Shown one piece after another: positions 22,991 to 34,445 of a stretch of DNA of 64,000 nucleotides (the stretch's first letter is position 1; the number at the start of each line of letters is the position of its first letter). Source of the stretch: Heterodera schachtii. Lineage: Eukaryota; Nematoda; Chromadorea; Rhabditida; Heteroderidae. Location: assembly GCA_023374025.1 (NCBI GenBank), contig SIJG01000078.1:187575-251574 (forward strand), written 5' to 3'. The translations under genes and the position numbers were made by a program. The notes under the pieces are model-generated. The model saw only the letters and a list, made by a program, of their open reading frames with translations, had not been told where the DNA came from and did no database searches.

Positions 22991-24753
22991 GGTGTTTTCA
23001 TCTTCCATATTCACAAATTCAATATTATTTAAATATTTCTATTTTCAAATATTTTAATTAAGTTGATGGAGAAATGCATTTTCCTTTTTTTAATTTTTCA
23101 AAAGGAAGTTGTCGTACATTATTATGGCAATTCGGCTGCAACTTTGTCCATGCACTTGGCCGGGCAGCGAAAAAATAAAATAAAACACCGAATAAAATTT
23201 ATTTATTAAACGGGACACATTTTTAAATTGCAATAAGTACCCCAAAAAGTTAAATAAGGACTGATCACACGGCTTTTTCAATTACTGTTTAGATGTGATT
23301 GCTTCACTTTTTTAATGAAATTCGAGAAAAACAATTTTTTCCTTGTTTTTGGCAATTCGTATACATTTTCACTCCATCGCTGTGATTTTTATATAAATTG
23401 AATGCTAATTATTTCTGGTTAAGTCGTGAAATAATGATTTTTAAATTAATATGAATTTCTATTTCCAATCATTTCTTCACCATTACCATTATATGCTTAT
23501 TTCTGCTTGATCATGTATTAAAGACCAATTTTTAATTTAAATTATATGAAAGCGTTTTTAGCTTTAAATTGTAAAAAATTGAGATGGTATAACTGAGAAT
23601 TAGCCATTTGCCTTCTTTTGATGTGTGGGTTGGCTTGTGTTTTTTGGGAAAATTTAATATACTTTTTAATTGACCGAAAATCCTCTAAATTTTATTCAAA
23701 AAAATTTCCATGAATTTACAAAATTTTAAAGACTGTGAATAAAAAATAATTTTTCCAAGTCCCTCAATCTCGAGTCTCTTAATCTCGCGTGTTTTCATAA
23801 TCAGACTCAAAAAATGCTCACCAAAGAGAACAATTAATTTTAAATATTGGAATTTTACCCGGATGGTCTCAATATTTATGCCATGGCTATTGACTTGAGT
23901 TTATTTTTCAAAAACTAAATTAAAAATAGGGCCGGACTAGGACGGCCGATGTCCCGGTCTTCGGATTTTGAAAAGCCCAGGTTCCTTTCCCTGTTAGGGT
24001 CGGGACCAACTGGGAAAAACAAGCACCGGTAAGAATGGGGTCTGAGTGAAAAATCATTTGCGGAAATTGAGGGGTTTTAAAATTTTCTTTTTAATTCTTT
24101 TAAAGGAATATTTGAAAGTATTCTTTCTGCCAAAATTCAAAAATGGATATTTAAAGTGCAAATCAATTAACAAAAAAAAATTTGCGAATTTAAGGATACT
24201 CAAAGATGTTTAGGGCGGTGCCGAAAGGAACTGCCTCCCCACCTTCATAGGATTTAAAATTATGAATTTCTAATAATATCCGATCATTGGCAAAGAAAAA
24301 CTTAATTTATTAATATTTTCATCTGAAATAAATCTCGGCAAGTCTCGGTCTCAGTTTTGCCCAAAATTCCCAGCCCTGCAACTCTAGTTTTTTTCTCTTC
24401 TTTTTTTCATATGCTTAAACAGTGGTTGGAATGCCATTATATTGTTGTCCTAATAAGTGCAATCAATTTTTACCACACAGATTGATGTTAGCAGAAATTT
24501 GATTTTTAACGTGAATTATTGATGAGTTAGTTATCAATTGGTTTTAGACACATGCCAAATCACAGGGTTGGGAGGGGCAGTGAATTTTGTAAATTTGGCC
24601 CTGCGTAATATGCCAATGGATCGCCAATTGTGTTTGTTTCTCTGCCCATTCTTTTTTCATTGGACTGTGCTATTTGAAATTTTGTTTAACCGTCTTCCAT
24701 GCGCTATTTCTTCACATTTATATGCTGTATAGTCTTTTCGCGGAGAGTGCCAA
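22991..24753. other. non-coding stretch with a GC-rich transposon fragment
   Basis: No gene is supported. About 23.93-24.38 kb holds GGCCGGACTAGGACGG to CCCAGCCCTG, which looks like a degraded hAT-type element with ends too diverged to fix. The remainder is AT-rich. Confidence 0.4.
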
Positions 24754-24760
24754 TATAAAA
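24754..24760 (+). promoter_or_regulatory. TATA box of the small secreted-peptide gene
   Basis: TATAAAA lies 100 bp upstream of the ATG at 24860, in a locally GC-richer stretch. A pyrimidine-rich acceptor-like TTTCTTATTAG precedes the ATG by about 15 bp and could be a trans-splice site. Confidence 0.5.
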
Positions 24761-24859
24761 GCTATGCCTGACTCAGCCAATGGCACTTCATTCAAACACA
24801 TCCCACTGACGAACTGCTTGCTATCCCTATTTCTTTCTTATTAGTAGTTTTGGCGCACA

Positions 24860-25949
24860 ATGCGCACTTTTATGTTCGTAGCTGTAGTTTGGTTGGTGTT
24901 GGCCATCATCTTGGAGAGTGGTAATTAATAAATAAAAAATTATTCATAATTAAGAATGCAATTTTTAGCGTCTAAAAAACCCCCAATATAGGTGCTAAAA
25001 ATTGGATAATAGGTGCCAAAAAGTTCCGAATTTAGGGGTGTAAAATCGAAAATTTTCTTAAAAAAACAAAAATATTATGCCAAAGCATTAATGAATGATA
25101 GGGGTATATTTTTAATAAATAATTTTTGGGTCGATTCTTTTGGGTTTTATTTTTCATTTTTATTGCACTTTTGTTAACAAATTTTTGTAAAACTCCAGAA
25201 TAGATGAAAATAAGTTTTTTCAAAAAATTTTAGTTTAAATAAAACCTAGAAAATAGGTGCTAATAACTCGAAAGTAGCTTAACAAACAGCCCAATGTTTT
25301 TCGTGCGTTTCAGGCCACGGGGAGCTCAGGGAAAAATAGGTAAAACACCCTAAAAATTGCATCCCTATTCATAATTTTATTATTTATTTATCCAACAAAC
25401 CACAAAGTGCTAATGCACTCTAACAGTGACGTAAAAAACAAAATTAAAATTAAAATTAAACATGATTGATAGTCAAAAATCACAAAAGAAGTGTCAAATT
25501 AAACAAAATAAATAAATACCTATCAATGAAATAAATCACGCCTCTCAATAGGGAAAATATGCGTTATTGATAAAAATTATTCCTTGTGCAATTTCTTAAA
25601 ATTTTTTGGGCTCATTTATTTCCATAATAATATTTTCGGTAATAAATTCCATGAATTAATAACCTATTAAAAAAATTATTTTTTGTTTTTGTAATATATA
25701 TACCCTATTTTATAATAAAAAAGGAAAGAAAGCCGGTAAATTATTGTCACAAATGCAACTTTAAAAAACAAATTTAGAAGAGTCTTTTTGAGAAACTTAA
25801 TCTTAGAATCGGGGTAGGGGGGTGTGTTTTTTGAAAATTTTATTTTTAAATAATACTAATTAATTTATTTTATTTTAGCGAATGCGGCGACTAATCTGAA
25901 AAAATCGCTCACAAAGGGTGACGATAAATTTATTACATCATTAGTATAA
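24860..25949 (+). CDS. 43-aa secreted peptide precursor
   Basis: Exons 24860-24920 and 25879-25949 join in phase 1 across a GT-AG intron (acceptor TTTTATTTTAG). The first exon encodes a classic signal peptide, MRTFMFVAVVWLVLAIILES. An ANA motif after the junction is a good signal-peptidase site, leaving a mature peptide of about 20 residues, ATNLKKSLTKGDDKFITSLV. It contains one KK pair and no cysteine. AATAAA follows the stop at about 25998. The 958-bp intron hosts a complete hAT-like element. The product resembles a secreted peptide or effector precursor in layout only. A further downstream exon replacing the stop cannot be excluded. Confidence 0.6.
24951..25367. mobile_element. hAT-like MITE in the secreted-peptide intron
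   Basis: TTCATAAT is duplicated perfectly at 24943-24950 and 25368-25375. The inverse of the right end reads TAGGGATGCAATTTTTAG. The left end is a mutated version, TAAGAATGCAATTTTTAG. The interior carries TAGGTGCYAAAAA repeats. Related sequence lies at 35.57-35.77, 44.03-44.29 and 48.33-48.58 kb. Confidence 0.75.
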
Positions 25950-26639
25950 ATTTAAAAGATTCGGTGGTGTACTTTTTAAATATTTAATTTTTAAACTAAT
26001 AAATTTATATTATCAATATCGGCTGACAAAGAAAAGAGCCCAAATGGCTGTGCAAAAAATGTCTCCGGAGACTTTTCAATGATGGCCCCATAAGCAGGAC
26101 CCAAATGGCGCTACTAAAAAATTCAGCGCTAAAAATTCATTTTGGACAAAATTCCATATTATGAAAAAATAGGAAAAATACAAAATTGGTTCAAATTTTT
26201 TAAAGTTTAGAAGAGAAACTAATTTATCTAACACCTTAAATTGGGGACAAAAATGTAAAGGCATTCGATAGAAGATGATTGCCATGGAAAGAGAAATGCA
26301 TTCGCTGAATTGATTTGACTTTTCATTTTAATTGCTAAACAATAGGCCAGGTAATCAGAAAAAAAAATTTCGGATGAGGAGTAAGCGAAGGTTTTTTTTT
26401 TTTGCCCTTCGGGTCAAAAATTCTTTTGTCCATTTAATTGACCTAAATTTTCGGTGCCGTAAAAAACAAGGGGAAATCTTGGCCATTTTAAGTTAAAATT
26501 TCGGAAAAATTACGGTAAAATTTGTGACCCGGCAGTTCAGTTAAATTTTAAAAAATTTTTGTTCAAAATTATTAAGAAAATTGAGGTAAAATTTGAAAAA
26601 ATTACCCATTTTTCGGATTTCGGTGCGATGGGTCAACTG

Positions 26640-26665
26640 CCCTCATGCCCCCCCCCCCCTGGTTA
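26640..26665. repeat. poly-C tract
   Basis: A run of cytosines just upstream of BPNT1. Similar runs lie at about 8766, 9666, 12166, 28116 and 53952. Such homopolymers are frequent sites of length errors. Confidence 0.6.
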
Positions 26666-26725
26666 GGAGCCTAGCTCACAGCATCGGGCATTTTTAATTT
26701 GCATACAATAATTTTCACATTAAAG

Positions 26726-29166
26726 AGGCGTGTCTGCTCACGCGGTTGGTCGCCTCGTCGGTGCGACTGTCCGAAGCGGCGGGCGGAATTATTAAGGCAC
26801 TAAACACCTGCGAAGCCCTCAATTAAAAATAGACCAATTTAGGACATATGGAACAATGGTGACCTGAAAATTGTGAACAAGGACCAAACGGGACTAATGA
26901 AGGATTTACAAACCGAGGCCGATCGGTTGGACATTTTGGCATTTTATCTATGGCAAGGGCGGATTAAGCGAATTACACCCGCAAATTTCCCTAAAAATAC
27001 TAAGTTTTCTTCGAGCCAAAAACGTCATAACATTCATTAGTCGCATTTTTCCTCGTAATTGTTGTTCTAAATTTTTGTGGGCTGACGTTTAGGTCAGCTC
27101 AGATGTGCATTGAACAGTCATTACACGAGAAATTCGGCGAAAATCTCACAATTATTGGCGAGGAAGTGAATGTGCCGCCTTTGGTCTCTCTTCGGCTAAT
27201 TGCCCTTTTTACAGAACATTTCGCGCCCATCGAAGCCCTTTCAAGCGCTTCTTCATCCTTTGCCGTCTTCTCATCATTTTCACATCATCTTCAAGGATGT
27301 CCGTCAGACTTGTTGAATGTTTAATTAATAATTATTGTGCCAATTGAATATTTCCTTTTCGAATGTCCTTTTTTGTTGTTGTAATTTTTGAACTTTTCAG
27401 AATGCCATCGCAGCAGTGCCATCGTCGGAAGTGTTGAGCAGCGACAAAAGAGTGCCCAACGAATTGCGCAGCATCGAATTACAAGACGCAAGGCTTTAAT
27501 TTGCCCGTTGCTTTCGCCATAATTTGCTGTCCCTTCCCGTGTTAGGTCGTTGTTTGGGTCGATCCAATGGACGGAACTTCCATATTTACAAAGTCGAAAA
27601 AAAATCCGGGTCGGATAAATTATGACAAAAATGGCAAAAAAAAATTCAATTAATTCCAGCGCTCCTCCGCTATGTCACTGTGCTCATTGGCATCACCTAC
27701 AAAGGCCGACCGGTGGCCGGCGTTGTGCATCAGCCGTTTTATAATGGGGAACAAAGTCGTACCGTTTGGTCAATTGTCGGAGTTGGCACTTTTGGCCTTC
27801 AGAAAACGGCGCAACAAATTGCGAATTTCCCGAAGGGTAAAGCACCATTGATTTGTCTGGTTGTTCCGAGTATGTGACCGGAAAATGCATCAGTGATACA
27901 ATCTCTGTACCATTAAGTGGTGTAAACAAAGTTCGTTCTGAAATTCTGAATCCCGGAACCGGATTCGAACTAAATGTCGAAATTCCAATTTCGACTTTTT
28001 ATTTGTGTCAGGAATTCGGAATTCTATATTATTTATACTTCAATACTTAATGCTGCAGAACTTAAAATTTTTAATCATTGACGCATTTTCCGGGAGCTGC
28101 CGAATATTCTCATTCCCCCCCCCCCTTTTTTAGCTGATGGACAAATGCCGCCGCGGGTCGCTGTCATTACCTTCCGTAGCCGCTCCGAATTGGTAGCTTT
28201 TTGTTCTTTCAATTTCAATTTTAATTTAATTTAATATGATATTTTTTCCTTTTTCCGCCTTAGGTGCAAAAGGCATTGGACGCGTTGGTGGAGAAAAAGC
28301 TGATCAGCGAAGTGGAACGCGCAGGAGGCGCGGGCTTTAAAGTGTTGCGCTGTTTGGAGGGGGCCACTGCTTTTGTTTACGCATCGGAAGGCACCAAAAA
28401 ATGGGACATTGCCGCGCCCGAGGCATTGCTAATCGCTGCCGGTACACTTTTTAGAAATTGTTGTTTTTTTACAACATACAGTATGCCACTTTTAGGTGGC
28501 ACTTTATCGGATATGTCCGGCCGAAAGATTTGGTACGATGGACCCTCCGTTCAGCTGGCAAACAGCGGGGGACTGCTCGCGACCGCCCCGGGCGTGGACC
28601 ATCAGGTGAGCGGGCGGAAAAGGAAAGGACTGCCGATTGGTTTTTCGTAAAAACTGCCAACATTGGCGTTTCTTAAAACTGCCAATTTACTGATTATTCG
28701 AGAAAAATCCGCCACATCTTTTCATAAACACAGCCAAATGAAATAGTCTTGATATAATACGATAGCTGGAATAGCTCGAGGCTTGCTCTATTAGCATGAA
28801 AATTCTCAGAAGATTTCATTCACTTTTCAGGAAGTTGTGACCAAAAATGTTGAAAAATTAGACATAATTTTTGAAAACTGATAAAAACTTTCAGAAATTT
28901 TCATGATATTGAGCAATCCAAGAGATCTATCGTATGGATATCAAGATTATATTTATTTTAATTGTTTTCAAGAAAAATTATGAGAATTTTTATCGAAAAG
29001 TCTCTGTAAAATTGGCAGTTTTTACGAAAATACCCAGAACGGATTGGGATTTATTATTGTTTTTGCTCTTTCAAATCATTCATTTGGCATTTCTAAGAGT
29101 TTTGTGGCCGCCATCCCCCAACTTGTGAAGGATGCGCTGCCAGAAAAAGAAGTTGTTCGTCCGTAA
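26726..29166 (+). CDS. BPNT1: BPNT1-like 3'(2'),5'-bisphosphate nucleotidase
   Basis: Ten exons: 26726-26796, 26843-26925, 27093-27165, 27401-27487, 27546-27609, 27660-27836, 28134-28192, 28264-28441, 28496-28605 and 29098-29166. They give 322 residues, close to the usual size of about 308. The enzyme removes the 3' phosphate from PAP, a by-product of sulfate transfer, using Mg2+. All family metal motifs are present: IIGEE, WVDPMDGT and WDIAAPEA, with NSGGLLAT near the end. The introns 26797-26842 (GCACTA donor) and 27488-27545 (GCAAGG donor) are GC-AG. No in-frame ATG precedes the first exon before a stop, so a short 5' exon is missing from the model. The last intron carries a MITE. Confidence 0.92.
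28636..29040. mobile_element. MITE of the TTTCGTAAAAACTGCCAA family in the BPNT1 last intron
   Basis: TTTCGTAAAAACTGCCAA at the left and its inverse TTGGCAGTTTTTACGAAA at the right bound a partly self-complementary interior (GATAGCTGGAATAGCTCGAG and AGCAATCCAAGAGATCTATC). The copy at 54410-54803 is the same family with a clean target duplication. Confidence 0.7.
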
Positions 29167-30151
29167 ATGCCAATTTTGGTAGTGCCTGGGTCATCTCCAC
29201 CTTTTCCGTCCGGACCCTCCTTCCCATTTTGAAAATTGTGACGAATTCCTTTATACCGTATTCCCTAAGACAGAGGCCTATGGGACTCAGTTTTTTACCC
29301 CTCACTCAAAAAGGGGGGGGGGGAGGCTGTATTTTAGAAGGAAATGCGGTATAGCATTCTTTCTAAACTTAACGAACAAAAGTATTTTTTCACCATTTTC
29401 AAATCGCTTTCATTTCAACAAAAATGTACATTTTTCAAATTTGTCTTGTGTCAAATAATTTGGGGTGGGGGAGCGATTTCAAAATTATCTTTTTTCCTTA
29501 ATGAATATAACAATTTTTTAATTTCCGAGTTCTTCTCAACATTTTCGGAAAATTTCTGCCGAATTTACTTTTTCACCGATCAAACCTTTATTTTTGTATT
29601 TTCTTTGCTGAAATCAAATTTTGACTAAAATGAAAAAAAGTCATAAAAGTGCTAACAAAGTAGAAAAAAAGTCAAATTAAATGCATTTAGAAGTTTTAAA
29701 CAACGTATAGAACTCCTTTAAAGTCGTTTTAAGGCCATTTCGAGCCAGTAAAAAAAAGTCATTCGACTTAAATTGCCAACCCTATTAATTAATTACCCAA
29801 TCTTTGTTTTGGCTGACACTTTCCAAGTCGTACGCAATTATTTTTTGCTTGCAGCCTAACGTTTGCTTAATGCTTGCAATTAGTATGCGAAGTGTTCGGT
29901 AATAAGCATTGTTGGCGGCCGTTAGGAATAAAAATTTTGAATGGTTTGGGAATTTGGTCTGTAAAATTTAAGAATTATTTTAATTTATCAACCACTATTC
30001 ATATACCGATCGGGCAAACCAAAAGCAGTGATGTATTTTGCCTTTTTTGTTTAATATTTTAATATTTTGCATACTAATTCGATTCCATTACATAAAATAC
30101 GCATATTTTGTGATTTATCATCATAAAAATTCCTTTGATTAACATAATGAT
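29167..30151. other. non-coding stretch downstream of BPNT1
   Basis: No gene was seen. It contains a poly-G tract near 29312. The ORFs at 29344 and 29874 are AT-rich and lack any splice context or motif. Confidence 0.45.
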
Positions 30152-31436
30152 TAGGGATGGGAATTTTATGTGAGAAAATTTAAAAATATGTAAATAACTC
30201 TAGAAATATGTATGAAATATTTATAAAAATCCAGAAATATGTACGAAAATACGTTTAAAAAATTTTTTTAATGATTATTTTTGTAAAAAAATTCTTCGTA
30301 AACGGTGAAATAGACACAAAATGTCATAAAAAATGACCTAAAAGAGGCTTATTGTTAGAATCACATTTTAGTATTTTCAAATTAATTTTTGAAATCTCTT
30401 TTCGGAAAATATTGATCATAGTCACCAAACTCAAAAATTCTTAAAAACGGTCAGAATCGATGTAAAAAGGTTAGAAATGGGTCGGAAAAATAGAATTGGG
30501 GGCGCGCTTGCCCTTTTTCAGGCTGAAAAATGCCGGAATTGGAGTGCCAAACTCAGCTGGGACTCAAATGGCCGCACTATAAAAAGCACTCAAAAGACAT
30601 TTTAAATAATTTTCTAGGGTGATTTGTGGCGCTGATCACGAATATGACCTTTTTTTGCAAAATTCCGAACCCCGAACCTCAATTCGAACAAAATTTATAA
30701 ATTAAAAGAAAAACAATTTTTAGGGGTTTTAAAAGAACGTCAAATATAAAAGATTTAATTTAGCTTATTGCGCTAAAAAATCGCCGCACACTCGACTACG
30801 GCGGCCAGTAGGTGGGGCGAGACTACGGGCTACGGAAGAAGTCCGCGCGTGATCCACAGGCGGTTGACTGATTGGCGGGGGCCCTTCGGGCCCCCGCAGT
30901 CAACCGCCTGTGGCGCTCGTCAGACTGCTTCCTCCGCCCTCCGTCTCGCCCCACTACTTGCTCCGTCTTCGCATGCTCCCTTTTACGAAAGTTGAATGAT
31001 ACCAAATTTGTCAGTGTTCGAACATTTAAAAAAGTTATAGTGCCAAATCTCTTAATTTTTCGAGTTTTGAACCGGTTCAACCCGGGTTCGGGATTCGAAA
31101 TTTTAAAAACAAATGTCATATTCGTGATCAGCGCCACAAATTACCCTAGAAAATTATTTAAAATGTCTTTTGAGTGCTTTTTATAGTGCGGCCATTTGAG
31201 TCTCAACTGAGTTTGGCACTCCAATTCCGGCACTTTTTCAGCCTGAAAAAGGGCAAGCGCGCCCCCAATTCTATTTTTCCTACCCATTTCTAACCTTTTT
31301 ACATCGATTCTGACCGTTTTTAAGCATTTTTGAGTTTGGTGACTATGATCAATATTTACCCTCTTTTCTTTTAAAAACCCCGATTTTTAGCGGATCGGTT
31401 TTCAATAAAATTTATTTTACAAAATTCCCATCCCTA
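30152..31436. mobile_element. palindromic (foldback) hAT-like element with GC-rich hairpin core
   Basis: Ends TAGGGATGGGAATTTT are inverted. The flanks ATAATGAT and ATAATGTG agree at six of eight bases. Nearly the whole element is self-complementary: for example, 30567-30648 pairs with 31105-31200, and 30405-30560 pairs with about 31200-31352. The core has a perfect 17-bp stem (30854-30870 with 30897-30913) around a 9-bp GC stem with a 3-nt loop (30876-30896). No protein is encoded. The ORFs across it are mirror artefacts. Confidence 0.8.
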
Positions 31437-32630
31437 ATAATGTGATCAATCATTTCTTAATTATTTCATCATTTCTTCTGCTAACCATTTCTGTTGCTGG
31501 GCCCGGCACTCATTGTCAGATGGCGCGCCTTTTTTGGTCTTTTTTGGCTGACTTTGTTCCGCTTCTTCTTCTGCTGGTGCTGGCGGAGACAATTGCCTAA
31601 ATTAATAAAAGCGGATTAGAATTATTTTTATACAAAATTAATGTGTTTTTCTATTGCTTACCCAATGTAACTTTTGACATCGTAAAGACAGAAATAAACA
31701 ACGCTCAAATTTTCCAAATTCTCATTTTCATCCTCCCAGCGAATCACCGCCGTCTCCCCAATTGGCATCGCTTCATTATCCATCGACCATATCCATGTTG
31801 GTCTTTCAGTATCAGCTTTTCGTTGGTCCCTTTATTCACCAATTGAAATGAACCATTGACGCGTCTATGCAAAATTGAATTTTGTAGTTGGCACAAGTGG
31901 TGGCACGGAGAAATTTCTAAACAATTTTTGCCGAAATAAGTTAATTAATATCATTCGTTTAACGAAAATGTGGCAACACCTGTTTGAAAGTGTTGACCCA
32001 TTTAATGTTCCCTGCCGTAGGAACACGACAAAACAATAGTTTCGACCTGCCGTCTTTGCTCGGGGTGTGCAACCATTTGTACAGAATTTAGCCAACAGAA
32101 TTGGCATTTGGCCAATCATCAAAATCATTGATTGCTTCGGGCCACGCCAAACCGTAATCGATTAAATCCAATTGATGAAGATCATCAGAGAGAATTGACG
32201 GCGAAGTGAGACGAAGAAAGTTGTCCAACTGAGGAGCATTTGGAAGGAACAAGTGGCGAATGTTTGGCGCAAAAATGGGCCAAATTCGATGCACAAATAC
32301 ATCCAAAATCGTCTGGCCATTGTTGTTGTCCACTTCCAAAAACAATTTTGTGCCTTTGTCCCAAATATGTTGATTGGCGTGGAGAAATGCGAGCACAAAG
32401 TGGTCGATGTACCTTAAAAATGGATTCTTTTGTCCCATATCAAGACATAAAAACCCGAAAAATGCCCAAATATGCATTAAAATATGCCTTAACAACTGCC
32501 AAAAAATGGCTATTAACCCTCAAAAAAAAATGTAAAAAATTGTTTAAAAATTCAGAATTGACTTTAAAAATATGAAAATTTCAAAAAAAATTTTAGAAAT
32601 AGAATTCTGAATTTTTAAATTTTTAGTATA

Positions 32631-34445
32631 CCGTATTTTCTCTAATTATCCCCCAATCTCCATTAATCCCCCAATCTCCAATTATCCCCCAGTCTAGGAA
32701 GGGTTTGAAAAATAATCCCCCAGTCTCCATTTATCCCCCAGGGGGATAAATAGAATTGTCAGAAAATTTTATGCCGTCTTTTTTTTCAAAAAATTCAAAC
32801 AAAATCACAGTAAAAGTGCTAACAAATGAAAAATTCATCGTTATCTCCGACTCCGTCCAGCTCTACATCACCATCATCATCAGATAAGCCGGCTTCTTCG
32901 TGATCGTTTCGTCCATCTTTCACCGTTTCAGTTGCCCTAAATTCGCGCAAAAGTTTGATCCCTATCGCTCCAATTGCTCCTTCCGGCTTGAAGCAAGCAA
33001 TTTTTTCGTCTCCTGTTCCGTCCAATGGCGTTGTCAGCCCACAGACTTAAAAGCTCAGGAATTTTTCTTTCGTTTTTTTCCAACTGACCCTCAAATGATT
33101 TGATTATAACGTCTTTGGAAATTTCCTGCCATGATCGGTGGATCCAGTCAAGTACTACGTGAAGAGCCGGTGCTTTCGGGTTACCCGCCAATGTAAACGC
33201 CTTTTCTGCATCGTTGGACATCCAAGTGTTGTAGAAGTGCCGAATTCGCTCCTTGAACGGCTTGTTCCACGAGACATCGGGAGCCTAGGGAAGAAAAATG
33301 AATTTCATTGATAGGTAGATGAATTAGCACCTGGATGAATTTGGTGCAGCCGCCAGGGACAAAAATTGGTTCCACTCCTAAGCCCTTCACCACCTTCGTC
33401 GTTCTCTCGCTCTTGTGGCTGCCAAACGCGTCCCAAACCAGGAGGCGTTCGCCAACGAACAGCTTTGCGCCGATGATTTTGTGCAAATAGTCCTCCGTTC
33501 TGTCATCATTCATCCACACCGAGCCGGCAAAATTTATCACCAATTTTCCAGCAAATTGATTGACAATTTGAGGCACCGGTCGCTTTCGGTTGACCAGCAC
33601 GTACGGCTTGAGTTTTTGGCCGTTGTTTCGAGCAGTAAGGCACACCGTCACCCGCATTTTGTCATGTCCTGTCGTCGCAACTGTCACCTAATTTGTTTGA
33701 ATAGCTTCATTTTACCTAAAAAACATACATCCTTTGCGCCTTTCTTTTCAATACATCGGTTGTCCGGGCAATCGAACCAAACAGCCGTCTCGTCCATTGC
33801 AAAGATGCCGCCGGGAAAATTGTTCTTCGCCTTTCGTCTTTGTTCAACAAAATTGATGAATTTTGCCACCGCTTCTGCATATTTGCAATTCGGGTTCATC
33901 ATTTTCTGAGCCTTCTGCTATCGGTGCATTTCCTTCCTCGTTTACGCAGTTGTGGCACACGACCTTTCCGCCGAAGCCTTCGTTTTCAATTCCACAAGAA
34001 TCGCCACAGAATGTGTGGCACGGCAATTTGCAGACAGAACAGCTGTGACTTCCTCCGTAAATTGCTTTACAAACGCAGCAAAATGATTCCATTGATAAAG
34101 CTGAAACAATTGCTAAAATACTTTGGTTTGTATGTCATTACGAGTGGACAGAAAAATATGATTGGGCTTGGATTTTTAATATTTTTTAAATATTTAGCAT
34201 TTTTTGAATTTTTCATGTAAAATTCACAAATTCTTTAACAAAATTGCAATAAAAATAATAATTATTTTTTGATGAGATGACATTTTTGGCGACATGTTCA
34301 AATAAATTTCAAAAATTTTATACTAAATAAATCTGTCGAAAAATAATCCCCCCTTCTCCATTTATCCCCCAATCTCTAATTATCCCCCCCTTTCTGAAGA
34401 GGTTGAAAAATAATCCCCCATGGGGGATAATTAGAGAAAATACGG
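32631..34445. mobile_element. pogo-type DNA transposon, 1,815 bp
   Basis: Inverted ends CCGTATTTTCTCTAATTATC are identical for more than 20 bp. They are flanked by the TA dinucleotide at 32629-32630 and 34446-34447, the target of Tc1/mariner/pogo elements. The subterminal zones are short tandem repeats of AATCCCCCAATCTCC. The unoccupied target can be seen in the homologous repeat at about 3117-3140 (TTTTTACTCTATGCTTAAAC against TTTTTAGTA-TA-TGCTAAAAC). It encodes the transposase listed separately. Confidence 0.9.
32819..34092 (-). CDS. pogo transposase, DD35D, with three mini-introns
   Basis: C-terminal exons: 33902-33729, 33687-33331, 33284-33089 and 33045-32819. They join in phase through introns of only 41, 46 and 43 bp. 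The DDE catalytic triad is visible: FAMDETAVWFD, LLVWDAFGSHKS and APDVSWNKPFKER, with 35 residues between the second and third Asp. The C-terminal CGLTTPLDGTGDEKI signature and an acidic tail follow. The frame 34092-33844 adds an N-terminal C-x2-C...C-x2-C...H-x2-C zinc-finger module (CCVCKAIYGG, CSVCKLPCHTFC). It overlaps the next exon in a different frame, and the usual helix-turn-helix region is not visible. The N-terminal half is therefore probably deleted or frameshifted. Confidence 0.8.

Noticed and set aside
30823..31186. 104-aa ORFs on both strands
   Set aside because: Mirror-image products of the palindromic element.
33415..33909. 164-aa plus-strand ORF
   Set aside because: Antisense of the pogo transposase exons.
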